DNA of 64,000 bases from contig JBCBBJ010000002.1 of the NCBI GenBank assembly GCA_038531745.1, positions 62,001 to 126,000 on the forward strand. The letters run 5' to 3'. The notes under the pieces are model-generated. The model saw only the letters and a list, made by a program, of their open reading frames with translations. It made no database searches and was not told the DNA's origin. Shown in pieces: positions 25,499 through 34,989 of this stretch. Origin of the DNA: CALLPQ01 sp038531745. GTDB lineage: Bacteria; Pseudomonadota; Alphaproteobacteria; Caulobacterales; Parvularculaceae. Both the position numbers and the translations under genes were made by a program. The first letter of the stretch is position 1. Every line of letters starts with the position of its first letter.

Positions 25499-28400
25499 TC
25501 AAGGGTTGGCAGGCGCCCCGGCATCAACCGGCGTGAACGAAAAATTCGAAAACTGCAGTCTTTGGGAAATCAGGCTGGGGAGCGGCCCCTCCAGTGTGAT
25601 GCGATAAATCACTGGGGCGGGGACCCGCTCATTATTGATCGTCACGGCATTGGTACCCTCAAACACAAGCCCCACCGTGAGCTGCCCGTCAAGGGCGCCA
25701 TTGATGGTCGCCTCAAACGTATCAAAGGTCAGCTCACGCAGGATATCAAAGGCAAGCTGCGTCTCGTCACTGGCCTTGGCAATTTCATTGGTTACCTGAC
25801 TATCAAACCGGATAACGCCCGGCCTTGTGGCCCGCAACACCGCATTTTCCACCCGGATACGCCCTTCCTCAACAATGACTGGCAAGGCGCCATCGACCGT
25901 GCCCTCACCGCTCAGGCCCGGGATATCGAGAAAGGTCAAAAACGCCCCGAGATCAATTTCCTGGGCGCGCAAGGCCGTTGTTACAGTTTCACCGGTCAAG
26001 GCCGCAACGGTTTCATAGGCGCCAAGGGTGCCGCCAAACCATGGAAATTCCCCCTTAATCACCCGCACCGTGTCATCACCCGGAAATTCAATTTCAGCGG
26101 TCCCATCTTCAAGCCGGATCGCATCAAGGTCGATCAGCCCGATTTTGAGGGTCTGCACCCCGTCACTGCGGGCCGGCAAAAGATCGACAAATTTCGCTGT
26201 CCCCGTCACCCCACCCGTGGCGGTGACCGCCCGGCCGGGCCCGGTAAAGGTCAGGTTTTCGGCTCTGACCACAGCCGATGAGGTCAAGGTCAGCGCATCG
26301 GCCCCATCGCCAGTTTGCGCCGCCGCAGTCTGATCAAGTTGCCAGGAAAAACGGGCCTCGCCGTCAACAACCCCTGTGGCATTGGCAATAATGCCCTGGA
26401 GGCCAGGCAAGATATCCAGCGGCTGCAGACCGTCGGGCAAAAAGGTAAGCGCGGCAAAATCGACGGCAAGATCGCCTGCGCCTTCATTGATATTGTGTTG
26501 CCCCTTAACGGCGCCAAGCGCGATCGCATCCGGTGTTGAAATATCGGCCGAAAATTCAGCAACATCATCGGTATAGGTTAGAACCCCGTTTGCCCGCACA
26601 GGGGCAACCATTTCTGGTGAGGCTACCTGTTGGATCAAGATATTGTTCAGTACCGTCTTTGCACTGAGTGCCTCACCGCGTATCGCCGCCTGAATTCGTC
26701 CGTCGGTTTCTGAAAGCCCCAGGGTTTCGTTTAAGACCGCCCGGCCGCCGGTAAAATCGCCGCTCAGAGCGAGTGCTTGCGCGGCACTGTCCCATTGGCC
26801 GTTCAACCGGATGGTGGGTGGGCGGCCGCGCACGCTGGCGTCCCCATGTTGATACTCAATCCGCGATGCAGAGATCACGGCTGCCACCCGCGCCTGGAGA
26901 GGCTCAAGTGTGGACAAAGAGATAAGCGGCCTACCCGTGGGGCAGACCTGCGCATCATCAACACGCATCAAAAGGGCCTCCGGCGCTAACCGGATCAATG
27001 TCTCATCAATCGCCATGCACGGTTGTCGGTCGCGACCGGCACCATTACTGGCACTGGCACGTTGCGCCATTTGAACCGTCAGCACGGGAACGCCGGACGG
27101 GGCTTCGCCAAAATAAGTCACATCGATCGGCTGGCCCGTGAGACGGATCGCCTTTAACGCAAGCGGTTGCCGCCGAATGGTGCGAATTGTGCCCACCGGG
27201 ACCACGGACAAAAAGTAGCGGCTGCCCGTGCGATTGCCGGTAAAGGTCAATTGCATCGCGTCAATCTCGGCTTGCCCCTCCCCACCCAAAAGCGCAAAGG
27301 ACTGCGCCGGCAGTGTTAGATCGCCCTCAATGTTCAGTCCCCCATCACCCAATTCGGTAAGGGTGAGCGTTGCGCTGGTGGTCAGCCACCGCGTTCTAAG
27401 ATCAGGACGAAAAGAAAGACGGCGCTCACCAGCAGTGGCCGAAAACAAAGCATCCGTATGCGGCTCAATAATAATATGCTCATCGCGATCATTGCGCGCG
27501 GCTAAGGCGCGGCCCGGCACAATCGCAATTGTCCGTACACCATCATGACCAACTGTCAGCGCAAGCGCACCGGAGAGCGTAACCTCGCCAAGGGGGTCAC
27601 CACGGACCTGATCCGGGCCTTGCCCGGCACCTCGGCGCCCATCTCCCCCAATGGCCATCATTTGGTTGAGGGTATTAATGGCGTCGATGACGGCCAACTC
27701 GGCCTCGCTTTCCCGCGCCAGGGCCATGGCAGCAGATGCCAGATCAACCTCAACATCCGCAGTCCATCCGTTAAGCGTGCTGCGCGCGGCGTCCCAATTG
27801 GCAGCGCCCGCACCCGACGCCGTCAGTTGTAACGCGCGCACCGTACCAATGGGCGTTGACAGACCCCCGGCAAGGTCCCCGGACAAGGAAAACGCCCCCT
27901 CACGGTCGACAGTGATATCAAGCCGGGCATCAATATCGGAAACGGAAACGGTCGACAAACCCGCCGCCGCCCCGGTCAGTTGCGCCATCAGCGACCCCCC
28001 CGATTGCGGCGCAAACGCGCCCGACAAAACCCCCGTCACCGGTCCGCCCGGTGTTTGAACATCTAAAGTCAGGGGCCGGATCGTGATGCGCCCCGCTGGA
28101 ATATGAATCGGCTCCGCGCGCCGCGTTGTCGCTGTGCCATCGGCAACCAGAGGAATACGCTGCCCCGCCACCTCAACGGTCAAATCTTCATTTAAACGCG
28201 CACCGATAACACCAGGACCAATCGTCAGTGTATCGACTTTTCGTGTTTTGAGCAGTGAACGCCACGAATAGGTGGCCTCGGCCTGATCGATTTGCACACT
28301 GGGTTTGCCATCAATGTTGAGCGTCATGGCGTTCAGGGTGACTTTTGATAAATCGATTTCTGCCACACGAAGGGAGACATCTTTGTACCCCGCCCGTGCT

Positions 28401-28534
28401 GCTGCGGTCTCAATTGCCCATTCGGCCATGGGAAGCCGGTAAAACCAGAGGGCGGCAATGGCCAAAATGGCCAGCACCAGGACGATGAAAATCGTCCCGA
28501 AGATCGTTTTTACCAAGACCCGTATTGCCGCCAT
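25499..28534 (-). CDS. ydbH: YdbH-family AsmA-like intermembrane phospholipid transport protein
   Basis: About 1011 residues. One N-terminal membrane helix (IFGTIFIVLVLAILAIAALWFY) is followed by a long beta-rich periplasmic domain of the AsmA/TamB/YdbH type (repeating short beta-strands with DLTVEVAGQRIPL, ...FDTFEATINGALDGQLTVGLVFEG). The C-terminal YdbH signature (NNERVPAPVIYRITLEGPLPSLI) is clear. YdbH, with YhdP and TamB, is one of the redundant carriers that move phospholipids to the outer membrane. I use ATG 28534; the TTG three codons upstream is weaker. It is followed by ynbE and ydbL in the same orientation, so all three form one operon. Confidence 0.88.
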   Translation of the reverse strand: MAAIRVLVKTIFGTIFIVLVLAILAIAALWFYRLPMAEWAIETAAARAGYKDVSLRVAEIDLSKVTLNAMTLNIDGKPSVQIDQAEATYSWRSLLKTRKVDTLTIGPGVIGARLNEDLTVEVAGQRIPLVADGTATTRRAEPIHIPAGRITIRPLTLDVQTPGGPVTGVLSGAFAPQSGGSLMAQLTGAAAGLSTVSVSDIDARLDITVDREGAFSLSGDLAGGLSTPIGTVRALQLTASGAGAANWDAARSTLNGWTADVEVDLASAAMALARESEAELAVIDAINTLNQMMAIGGDGRRGAGQGPDQVRGDPLGEVTLSGALALTVGHDGVRTIAIVPGRALAARNDRDEHIIIEPHTDALFSATAGERRLSFRPDLRTRWLTTSATLTLTELGDGGLNIEGDLTLPAQSFALLGGEGQAEIDAMQLTFTGNRTGSRYFLSVVPVGTIRTIRRQPLALKAIRLTGQPIDVTYFGEAPSGVPVLTVQMAQRASASNGAGRDRQPCMAIDETLIRLAPEALLMRVDDAQVCPTGRPLISLSTLEPLQARVAAVISASRIEYQHGDASVRGRPPTIRLNGQWDSAAQALALSGDFTGGRAVLNETLGLSETDGRIQAAIRGEALSAKTVLNNILIQQVASPEMVAPVRANGVLTYTDDVAEFSADISTPDAIALGAVKGQHNINEGAGDLAVDFAALTFLPDGLQPLDILPGLQGIIANATGVVDGEARFSWQLDQTAAAQTGDGADALTLTSSAVVRAENLTFTGPGRAVTATGGVTGTAKFVDLLPARSDGVQTLKIGLIDLDAIRLEDGTAEIEFPGDDTVRVIKGEFPWFGGTLGAYETVAALTGETVTTALRAQEIDLGAFLTFLDIPGLSGEGTVDGALPVIVEEGRIRVENAVLRATRPGVIRFDSQVTNEIAKASDETQLAFDILRELTFDTFEATINGALDGQLTVGLVFEGTNAVTINNERVPAPVIYRITLEGPLPSLISQRLQFSNFSFTPVDAGAPANP

Positions 28535-28634
28535 CAAACCCAAGACAGCGCCCGCAGCGCCGACCCCTCACACCTCACCGGACGGAGTATAGCGAAAATC
28601 CTGTGTCTGACAAAAATCCCGGGAAAGCCTCAGC

Positions 28635-28668
28635 GAGAAAAAGAGGCCAGTCCCAGCGAGACCGGCCT
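28635..28668 (-). terminator. Intrinsic terminator after the EF-hand gene
   Basis: Read on the minus strand, AGGCCGGTC pairs with GACTGGCCT (nine pairs, one G-T wobble) around a seven-base loop, followed by a CTTTTTCTC run. It ends the sigma/EF-hand transcription unit just before ydbH. Confidence 0.85.
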
Positions 28669-28740
28669 TTGATACCTTGGCAGGAGAGTAAAAGGGGCGC
28701 CTTTTGGCGATCTGGAGCCCCTGACACCTGCTTTCCAAGG

Positions 28741-29376
28741 TTACTCGTCGCCGCGCGAGCGTCGCCCACGCGGACCGCCGCGCCGGTTTTTGCTTCGTTC
28801 TTTGGCGTAAGCTTTCAATTCTTCGGCGGTGACACGGCCATCGGCATTCTCGTCGGCGCGCATCAGACGATCACCGCCCCGGGCGGAAAATTCGGCAAGG
28901 CTAATCTGGCCATCGCCATTTTCGTCGGTCCGGTCAAACATCCGATCAGCATCAATAGCACGGCGTTTTCCACTGCGGCGGCGTTTACCTTTTTTGTCTT
29001 TGCGGCGCTCGCGAAGCGCGGCGCGTTCGTCACCGCTCAGGGCATCATAGCGATCCCGCCGCTCAGCGCGTCGTTCGTCCATTTTTTTGCGGCGTTCTGC
29101 GCGCCGACGGTCAGCATCGTCACGGGCTTCAGCGCGGGTGACAAAACCATTGCCGTCTGCGTCCATTTTCTCGAACCGCTTTGTGCGTTCCTGATCAATC
29201 TCAAACTGATCAATGGCACCATCGCCATTACTATCGAACCGCTCGATCATCCGTGCTGCGCGGTCTTTACGTTTACCGTCGCTCGCCGTGGTGTCCTGGG
29301 CTGAAGCGGCGATCGCGCCGCCAAGGGTGATACTGGCAACAGATAATGCGGCGCCAATCCTAACAACTTTTTTCAT
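28741..29376 (-). CDS. Secreted four-EF-hand calcium-binding protein
   Basis: 211 residues from ATG 29376 (AGGA upstream), the first start that gives a proper signal peptide (AALSVASITLGGAIAASAQ). The mature protein carries four EF-hand loops: FDSNGDGAIDQFE, MDADGNGFVTRAE, TDENGDGQISLAE and ADENADGRVTAEE. A long, highly basic Arg/Lys/Asp helical region lies between the second and third (RRAERRKKMDERRAERR). It is likely a periplasmic calcium-responsive protein. It sits 79 bases downstream of the Spy-like gene, in the orientation of the ECF sigma operon, and ends at a strong terminator, so it is probably part of the same regulated unit. Confidence 0.88.
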   Translation of the reverse strand: MKKVVRIGAALSVASITLGGAIAASAQDTTASDGKRKDRAARMIERFDSNGDGAIDQFEIDQERTKRFEKMDADGNGFVTRAEARDDADRRRAERRKKMDERRAERRDRYDALSGDERAALRERRKDKKGKRRRSGKRRAIDADRMFDRTDENGDGQISLAEFSARGGDRLMRADENADGRVTAEELKAYAKERSKNRRGGPRGRRSRGDE

Positions 29377-29455
29377 CCTATCCTCTTTCATGCGTGTGAC
29401 ATCGCCCTGTTGATTAAACGGATAGCGCCCGAGTTTCCGTCGCGGGCAACAGCTT

Positions 29456-30001
29456 TTATTTTTCACGCCGTGACCGCAATTGGCGTCGACGGTCTTCGCG
29501 GCGTGTCCGGCGTTCACGGCGGTTTTCTGCAAGCGCCGCTTGCGCATCAGGCGGCAAGGCGGCCAGCGCGTCCACTAGGGCCGCAGTGGCAAGACGATGA
29601 TGATCAGCCCGCGCCGCAACCATGAGCGCTGATTTTTCTTTCACGTCCGCCGGGTCAAATCCGGGACTATCGAGGGCCTCCCGGAAATTGCGGCTGGCGG
29701 CACGGGCTGTTTCACCTTGCGCTTTGATTGCCGGTAAATGCTGATTAATCACGGAACGGACCGTTTGACGCTGTTCGGCTGTCAACACATCAAGATGCGC
29801 CAGGCTTCGCAATTCGCGCGGTAAGCGTGGTCCTTGCTCCCCTGACACTTGCGGCGGGGTACCTGCGGCACCGTCTGGCGGCAGTGCGTTTGGACTGCTT
29901 CGTTGGGCGGCTGGTGCCTGCGCAATGGTCTGCGTGGCCACAAAACTGACCAAGGCAAGATTGATCAGGAGCGAAAGCCCCAGGAGAAGTGGAAATCTCA
30001 T
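29456..30001 (-). CDS. Spy/CpxP-like periplasmic protein (heavy-metal sensor family)
   Basis: 181 residues. An N-terminal hydrophobic helix (LLLGLSLLINLALVSFVATQTIA) serves as signal anchor. The body is helical and charged (LTAEQRQTVRSVINQHLPAIKAQGETARAASRNF, ADVKEKSALMVAARADHHRLATAALVDALAALPP), resembling the periplasmic heavy-metal-sensor/CpxP-Spy group that senses envelope stress or acts as chaperone. An Arg-rich tail follows. Its ATG overlaps the anti-sigma stop by four bases, so the two are co-translated. This pairing with an anti-sigma factor suggests that it modulates release of the sigma factor. The family call is by pattern and moderately sure. Confidence 0.78.
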   Translation of the reverse strand: MRFPLLLGLSLLINLALVSFVATQTIAQAPAAQRSSPNALPPDGAAGTPPQVSGEQGPRLPRELRSLAHLDVLTAEQRQTVRSVINQHLPAIKAQGETARAASRNFREALDSPGFDPADVKEKSALMVAARADHHRLATAALVDALAALPPDAQAALAENRRERRTRREDRRRQLRSRREK

Positions 30002-30486
30002 CGCTGACCTCCCTTGGGTAAGGGGTTGGAGAGTATAACGTCCGCTGGCTCGCCTGCCATACCAGCTTCGGTTTCAATAGCCGCAAGCTCCGCCAGCAAC
30101 ACGGTCTCCGGCAATGACGCCCTTTCAACACCCTGCATTTGACCCAATGATAAAGGCATGTTCAGCGCACTACTTGCACCGAGTATAATTGCACAAAAGG
30201 CACCGGCAAATGCCGTGGCCGGCGATAGCCCGGTCATATTCTGGACCCATTGATGGACCCCTGCCCACGGTGCACCGGCCGGCCTTTCCGATTGCTGGGC
30301 GCGGGCATCAGTATACAGATCGAAATCGCTCAATACCCGATCCCTTAGCCCTGGAGTTGGCAGGGCATCAGGTTGGTCATTAGCAAAGTGATGATCGATT
30401 GCCGAGGCAAGGGGGTCATCTTTTACCGGCATTGGCGTTTGGCCTTGCCCGAACGAGCGTGGTGATTTTCCCACTAGAAGGATCAT
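29998..30486 (-). CDS. Probable membrane anti-sigma factor
   Basis: About 162 residues with a cytoplasmic N-terminal part (DDPLASAIDHHFANDQPDALPTPGLRDRVLSDF), one membrane helix (AFAGAFCAIILGASSALNMPL) and a short periplasmic tail. It immediately follows the ECF sigma gene: the ATG at 30486 lies five bases after the sigma stop with GAGGT in front, while an alternative ATG at 30513 would overlap the sigma gene. Position, size and topology fit an anti-sigma factor holding the sigma at the membrane. No zinc (HxxxCxxC) motif is seen, so it is of the non-ZAS type. Function is inferred from context. Confidence 0.75.
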   Translation of the reverse strand: MILLVGKSPRSFGQGQTPMPVKDDPLASAIDHHFANDQPDALPTPGLRDRVLSDFDLYTDARAQQSERPAGAPWAGVHQWVQNMTGLSPATAFAGAFCAIILGASSALNMPLSLGQMQGVERASLPETVLLAELAAIETEAGMAGEPADVILSNPLPKGGQR

Positions 30487-30493
30487 GATCAGT

Positions 30494-31075
30494 CTACCTC
30501 TCAATATAGTCATCGGCTACGGCGGCAAGGGTCTGGCGTAACGCGCGCTTGGCCCGGGCGACGAGCGATTCCACGGCGCGCTCGCCCATCCCCATGGCGG
30601 CGGCGGCTTCGCGTGTGCTTAACCCCAATTTTGCCGTGAGCGTGATTGCCAATTGCTGGCCTTCGGTGAGGCGCGCCATCGCCTTATCAATCTCATGACC
30701 AAGTTGCGCCGCCGCAAGATTTTCGTGGGGCCCAGCGGCCCGGTCCGCGGGCTCGGCAATACCGTCGTCGGATACCTCACCATGTTTTCTCAACATATCC
30801 ACACACCGGTTTGATGCCACGCGGATCAGCCAGGCCCGCACCGGCACCTGATCAGCGACCAGACCATCAATCTTGCGCCAGAGGCGCACAAACGTGTCTT
30901 GCACCAGATCCTCCGCTGGCGCCGGGGCGCGCAACATGGACAAACCAATTCGGTAAATCATCGGCCCATATTGGTCATAAAGCCGTGCAGCGGCTCGCCG
31001 GTCACCCGCCGCAGCCGCGCGTAAAACGGCAAGATCAGACGCAGCATCATCGCCATTGGGCGCCAATCGGGCCAT
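30494..31075 (-). CDS. ECF-family RNA polymerase sigma factor
   Basis: About 193 residues. Region 2 (AARLYDQYGPMIYRIGLSMLRAPAPAEDLVQDTFVRLWRKI) and region 4 (AMARLTEGQQLAITLTAKLGLSTREAAAAMGMGERAVESLVARAKRALRQTL) are typical of extracytoplasmic-function sigma factors. The ATG at 31075 is the conservative choice; a GTG at 31108 would add 11 residues. It heads a minus-strand operon with the anti-sigma factor, the Spy-like protein and perhaps the EF-hand protein, so it probably responds to envelope or metal stress. Such sigma genes usually direct their own transcription. Confidence 0.9.
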   Translation of the reverse strand: MARLAPNGDDAASDLAVLRAAAAGDRRAAARLYDQYGPMIYRIGLSMLRAPAPAEDLVQDTFVRLWRKIDGLVADQVPVRAWLIRVASNRCVDMLRKHGEVSDDGIAEPADRAAGPHENLAAAQLGHEIDKAMARLTEGQQLAITLTAKLGLSTREAAAAMGMGERAVESLVARAKRALRQTLAAVADDYIER

Positions 31076-31341
31076 GAGCTGGCTAATACCCTTCTGTTGT
31101 GTCCCCACCCGCCGGGGTCAAAGAACGCGTGCGCATCCTAAAGCCTAAGACGGGCGGCCCATAATTTCCCGTCGGGACATCGGGCAAAAAAATAGGATCT
31201 CAAAGAGGCTGCGGGGCCCAGACAGCGAAACCCGGGCGCCTTCAAATGTCTTCGCATCCATGGGCACAAGGATGCCGCTTTAGGTTTTTGCCTTTACGCG
31301 TTTGCGAACGGTGAACCGCTCACACACCGCCCGGCGACGCT

Positions 31342-32961
31342 TTATGTGCCGGGGAATTGGTAATCCTTAAACATTTTGCGCAGTTCAGTTTTTAGAACCT
31401 TGCCCGTGGCGCCAAGGGGGATGGCGTCAACAAATTCGATGGCGTCGGGCCAGGCGATCTTTGGCAACCGCGCATTCACAAATTCTGACAGATCCTTCTT
31501 TGATGGATCGGTGCCCTGAACCCGTTCGATGATCAAAAGCGGGCGTTCCTGCCATTTGGGGTGGTAGATGGCGATGACAGCCGCTTGCGCCACATCAGGA
31601 TGGGAGAGCGCCGCATTTTCGATCTCGATTGAAGAAATCCATTCGCCCCCGGACTTGATCACATCTTTGGAGCGGTCGGTAATCTGCAGAAAACCATCAG
31701 GGTCAATGGTGGCAACATCGCCCGTATCAAACCAGCCGTCAGGCGTGGTGGTGGGGGCATCGGCCTTATAGTACTCATCAATAATCCAGGGGCCCCGCAC
31801 CTGAAGGCGGCCATCGGTAATGCCGTCATGGGGCTGGACCACGCCGTCATCATCGGTCAGGCGCATCTCCACAAACGGCATGGAGCGTCCGGCTTTAAGT
31901 TGCATTTTGATCCGCTGATCACGGGGCAGTTTGACCGCATGGGGCGGCAGTTTATTAACCGTGCCCACAGGGGACATCTCGGTCATGCCCCAACCTTGCT
32001 GAACCTCAACACCGTGTTCGGCAAAGCCATCGATGATCACTTCCGATAGGGCGGAACCGCCGGAGAAGGCCATTTTCAAATGGGTGAGGGTCTTGCCGGT
32101 TTCTTTCAGATAGCCGAGCAAGCCCAACCAAACCGTCGGTACACCGAGGGCATAATTCACCTTTTCACCTTCGAGCAGCACATAGAGCCCCTCCCCATCA
32201 AGGCGGGGGCCCGGATAAACCTGCTTCGACCCGGCAATCATGGCAGAGTACGGAATATTCCAAGCATTCACATGGAACATCGGCACGATGGGCAAGATCA
32301 CGTCACTTTCTGTGGGCCCTAAACCGGCCGCAGAGCCCGTCGCTAGCGTTTGCAAAACAATCGCCCGGTGGGAATAGACAACCCCTTTCGGATTGCCCGT
32401 CGTCCCGGATGTATAACACATGGCCACGGCGGTATTTTCATCGAACTCGGGAAACTCGTAGCTTTGCGCTTCATTGGCGATCAGCGTTTCATAGGCGGTG
32501 GTCGCCATCTTGGTTTCGGGCAGATGCGCATCATCGGTCAGGACCACAACTTTCTTGACCGAAGACAGATGGGGCATCAGCGCCTCAACCAGTGGCAAGA
32601 ACGTGATATCGCAAAAGATAAAATCATCCGCAGCGTGATTAATCACATAACCGGCATTTTCCGGCCCAAGACGCGGGTTAATCGTATGCAAGACCGCGCC
32701 GATACCGCCCACGGCGTAGTACATCTCAAACTGGCGAAATGTATTCCAGCCAATCACCCCAACCCGGTCGCCTGGTTTAACGCCCAGCCGCACCAGCGCA
32801 TGGGCGAGTTGCGCGATCCGCCGATCCGCATCGGCCACGGTATAACGGTGGATCGGCCCTTCCACCATCCTGGTGACAATTTCCGTCGTTCGGAAATTAC
32901 GGACCGCATGGCGCAATAGCTCTGTGGTGAGCAAGGGCCGGTTCATCATCAATCCCAGCAT
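31342..32961 (-). CDS. Medium/long-chain fatty-acid--CoA ligase (AMP-binding)
   Basis: 539 residues from ATG 32961, which has GGAGGAAA upstream. It shows the AMP-binding P-loop CYTSGTTGNPKGVVYSH, the adenylate-forming core (GWGMTEMSPVGTVN; GWFDTGDVATIDPDGFLQITDRSKD) and the C-terminal catalytic Lys region (IPLGATGKVLKTELR). Such enzymes activate a fatty acid to acyl-AMP and then acyl-CoA for beta-oxidation. The sequence resembles the AlkK/FadD3-like branch, which often uses medium chains; chain length cannot be read from sequence. It stands alone between the sigma operon and gpmA. Confidence 0.92.
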   Translation of the reverse strand: MLGLMMNRPLLTTELLRHAVRNFRTTEIVTRMVEGPIHRYTVADADRRIAQLAHALVRLGVKPGDRVGVIGWNTFRQFEMYYAVGGIGAVLHTINPRLGPENAGYVINHAADDFIFCDITFLPLVEALMPHLSSVKKVVVLTDDAHLPETKMATTAYETLIANEAQSYEFPEFDENTAVAMCYTSGTTGNPKGVVYSHRAIVLQTLATGSAAGLGPTESDVILPIVPMFHVNAWNIPYSAMIAGSKQVYPGPRLDGEGLYVLLEGEKVNYALGVPTVWLGLLGYLKETGKTLTHLKMAFSGGSALSEVIIDGFAEHGVEVQQGWGMTEMSPVGTVNKLPPHAVKLPRDQRIKMQLKAGRSMPFVEMRLTDDDGVVQPHDGITDGRLQVRGPWIIDEYYKADAPTTTPDGWFDTGDVATIDPDGFLQITDRSKDVIKSGGEWISSIEIENAALSHPDVAQAAVIAIYHPKWQERPLLIIERVQGTDPSKKDLSEFVNARLPKIAWPDAIEFVDAIPLGATGKVLKTELRKMFKDYQFPGT

Positions 32962-33074
32962 GGGTTTCCTCCGCATTATCAGTGTTTTGCCAAAAGCTTA
33001 GCCAATCCATAGCGGGCCCACAAGCGCGCGCGACGCCAAGCGCGAACACGGTCAAGCGGGTGTGGCATCCGCGC

Positions 33075-33821
33075 TTAAGCGATTCGCAATGGCGGAAGGG
33101 GTTGGGCGCGATCAGCGTCAAGATAGTCAGCTGTCAGAGGATTTAGGCTGCCCGTTTCAAACGTAAACACCAGCGGATTGCCCGTGGGAATTTCCACACC
33201 CGGAATATCCGTATCGGACACGTGCATAAGCAATTTTACCAGCGCGCGCAGGGAGTTACCGTGCGCGGCAATGATAAGGGACTCACCGCTCTGGACCCGC
33301 GGGGCAATTTCGGCTGCCCAATAGGGCTGTACCCGGTCCAGCGTCATTTTCAGGGACTCCGCCGCTGGCAGCTGCGTTTTGGCAAGGTGCGCATACTGCG
33401 GATCATGGTTCGGATTATCGGGATGGTCATCGGCGATGGGCGGCGGCGGCACATCAAAACTCCGGCGCCAGATATGCACTTGCTCATCGCCATGCTTATC
33501 GCGGGTTTCCTGTTTGTTGAGCCCGGTGAGCCCGCCATAATGGCGCTCATTCAATTGCCAGTTTTTTGTCACCGGCAACCAGACGCGCTCCATCTCCTCC
33601 AGCGCCAGCCAAAGCGTCCGAATGGCCCGGCGTTGAACAGAGGTGTAACAGGCGGAAAACTCCGTACCCGTTTGTTTGAGCATATGGCCAGCCTTGCGCG
33701 CCTCGGCAATGCCCTTGTCGGTCAACTCCACATCGACCCAGCCTGTAAACCTGTTGGCCAGATTCCATTCGCTTTGACCGTGGCGAAGAAGGGCAAGAGT
33801 TGTGTGGGGGGCAGACGCCAT
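33075..33821 (-). CDS. gpmA: 2,3-bisphosphoglycerate-dependent phosphoglycerate mutase
   Basis: 248 residues with the phosphohistidine motif LLRHGQSEWN near the N-terminus, then RFTGWVDVELTDKG, YTSVQRRAIRTLW, the acid pair in NERHYGGLTGLNK and the second His in AAHGNSLRALVK. All active-site elements of the glycolytic dPGM family are present, and the length is normal. It interconverts 3- and 2-phosphoglycerate in the cytoplasm. It diverges from the asparaginase-like gene across an 86-base gap. Confidence 0.96.
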   Translation of the reverse strand: MASAPHTTLALLRHGQSEWNLANRFTGWVDVELTDKGIAEARKAGHMLKQTGTEFSACYTSVQRRAIRTLWLALEEMERVWLPVTKNWQLNERHYGGLTGLNKQETRDKHGDEQVHIWRRSFDVPPPPIADDHPDNPNHDPQYAHLAKTQLPAAESLKMTLDRVQPYWAAEIAPRVQSGESLIIAAHGNSLRALVKLLMHVSDTDIPGVEIPTGNPLVFTFETGSLNPLTADYLDADRAQPLPPLRIA

Positions 33822-33907
33822 TGGGCATTCCTTTCAAGACAATCACCATATCCCCTAGCGTACCGACACCGGTCTTGCCATATCTATAAAAAAGGAAACC
33901 CGACGCC

Positions 33908-34834
33908 ATGGCCAATGATACGATCAACGCCGATGATGCCCCCATTGCCCTGGCGATCCATGGCGGGGCCGGCGCCAAACAAGGCCGCGATTATGCCGCC
34001 GCTGATGCGCATCTGTTAGGGCTGGCCACCGAAGGCAAGGCGATGTTGGCGGCTGGTGCGCGCGCAGTGGATGTTGTGGAGGCGATGATCCTGAACATGG
34101 AAGCCTCCGGTCTTTATATTGCTGGTAAAGGCGCGCCGCCAAACAAAGCCGGCTATGCCGAGCTTGATGCCTCCATCATGGTGGGCAGTGACCCGGCGAC
34201 CCCTGATCGACTTTACCGGCGCGCCGGCGCGCTTGCCGCCGTGGCCCATCTGGTGAGCCCCATTCAAGCTGCGCGCCGGGTGATGGATGAAACGCCCCAT
34301 GTGATGCTGGCCGGTCAGGGGGCGGAGAATTTCTGCCGGGCACAAGGCCTCAATTTTGTTCAGGATCCCGCCTCTTATTATGTGGTGCCCGTGGGGGTCT
34401 TGCCGGCGGAATTGACCATGGCGGAACTGGGCCACGGCACTGTGGGCGCGGTTGCCCTTGACCGGTCAGGGCAATTGGCGTCTGGCACATCAACGGGCGG
34501 GGTTTTCGGCAAGCTGGAAGGGCGTGTGGGCGATACACCGCTGATCGGGTCCGGCACCTGGGCCGATGAACGCGTTGCCGCTTCGTGCACTGGTCTTGGC
34601 GAGTATTTTATCCTCGCCGGCGGCGCCCAGGACGTGGCGAGCCGGGTGCGCTATCAAAAGCAATCCCTACAATCTGCAGTGGACGGACTAATAGAAGATG
34701 TGGGGACACTGGGCGGTGACGGCGGTGTCATCTCCGTTTCTCACACCGGCGAAATCGCCTTTGCGTTCAATTCTGACGGGATGAAACGCGCCGGCTTTGG
34801 CGTGGGTACGGACTTGTTTTCGGCTACGTTTTAG
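33908..34834 (+). CDS. iaaA: Isoaspartyl peptidase / L-asparaginase (Ntn hydrolase)
   Basis: 308 residues. The opening ALAIHGGAGAKQGRDY is the glycine-rich start of the family. GHGTVGAVALDRSGQLASGTSTGG contains the autocleavage site GHG-TVGA, where the Thr becomes the N-terminal nucleophile of the beta subunit. GSGTWADE and the closing HTGEIAFAFNSDGMKRA are also typical. The precursor self-cleaves into alpha and beta chains and hydrolyses isoaspartyl dipeptides and asparagine. AAGGAAA lies upstream of the ATG. The symbol is by homology; substrate preference is unknown. Confidence 0.9.
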   Translation: MANDTINADDAPIALAIHGGAGAKQGRDYAAADAHLLGLATEGKAMLAAGARAVDVVEAMILNMEASGLYIAGKGAPPNKAGYAELDASIMVGSDPATPDRLYRRAGALAAVAHLVSPIQAARRVMDETPHVMLAGQGAENFCRAQGLNFVQDPASYYVVPVGVLPAELTMAELGHGTVGAVALDRSGQLASGTSTGGVFGKLEGRVGDTPLIGSGTWADERVAASCTGLGEYFILAGGAQDVASRVRYQKQSLQSAVDGLIEDVGTLGGDGGVISVSHTGEIAFAFNSDGMKRAGFGVGTDLFSATF

Positions 34835-34989
34835 GACGGTGATCCGGCAATAAGGGTATCGATCAGAGGTGCCATCGCCCACTTCCCCGATGCTTGACCT
34901 CGGGGAGACGTAGATGAGTTTGGACTGCCCCGCTAACAAGGTGCTTCAAGCGATAGGTTTTGCTGGAGCCGATTTAGACTGCAAACACG

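Noticed and set aside
34884..34906. Hairpin TCCCCGA / TCGGGGA after the asparaginase gene
   Set aside because: Seven pairs but no T-run; could be chance or a Rho-type signal.
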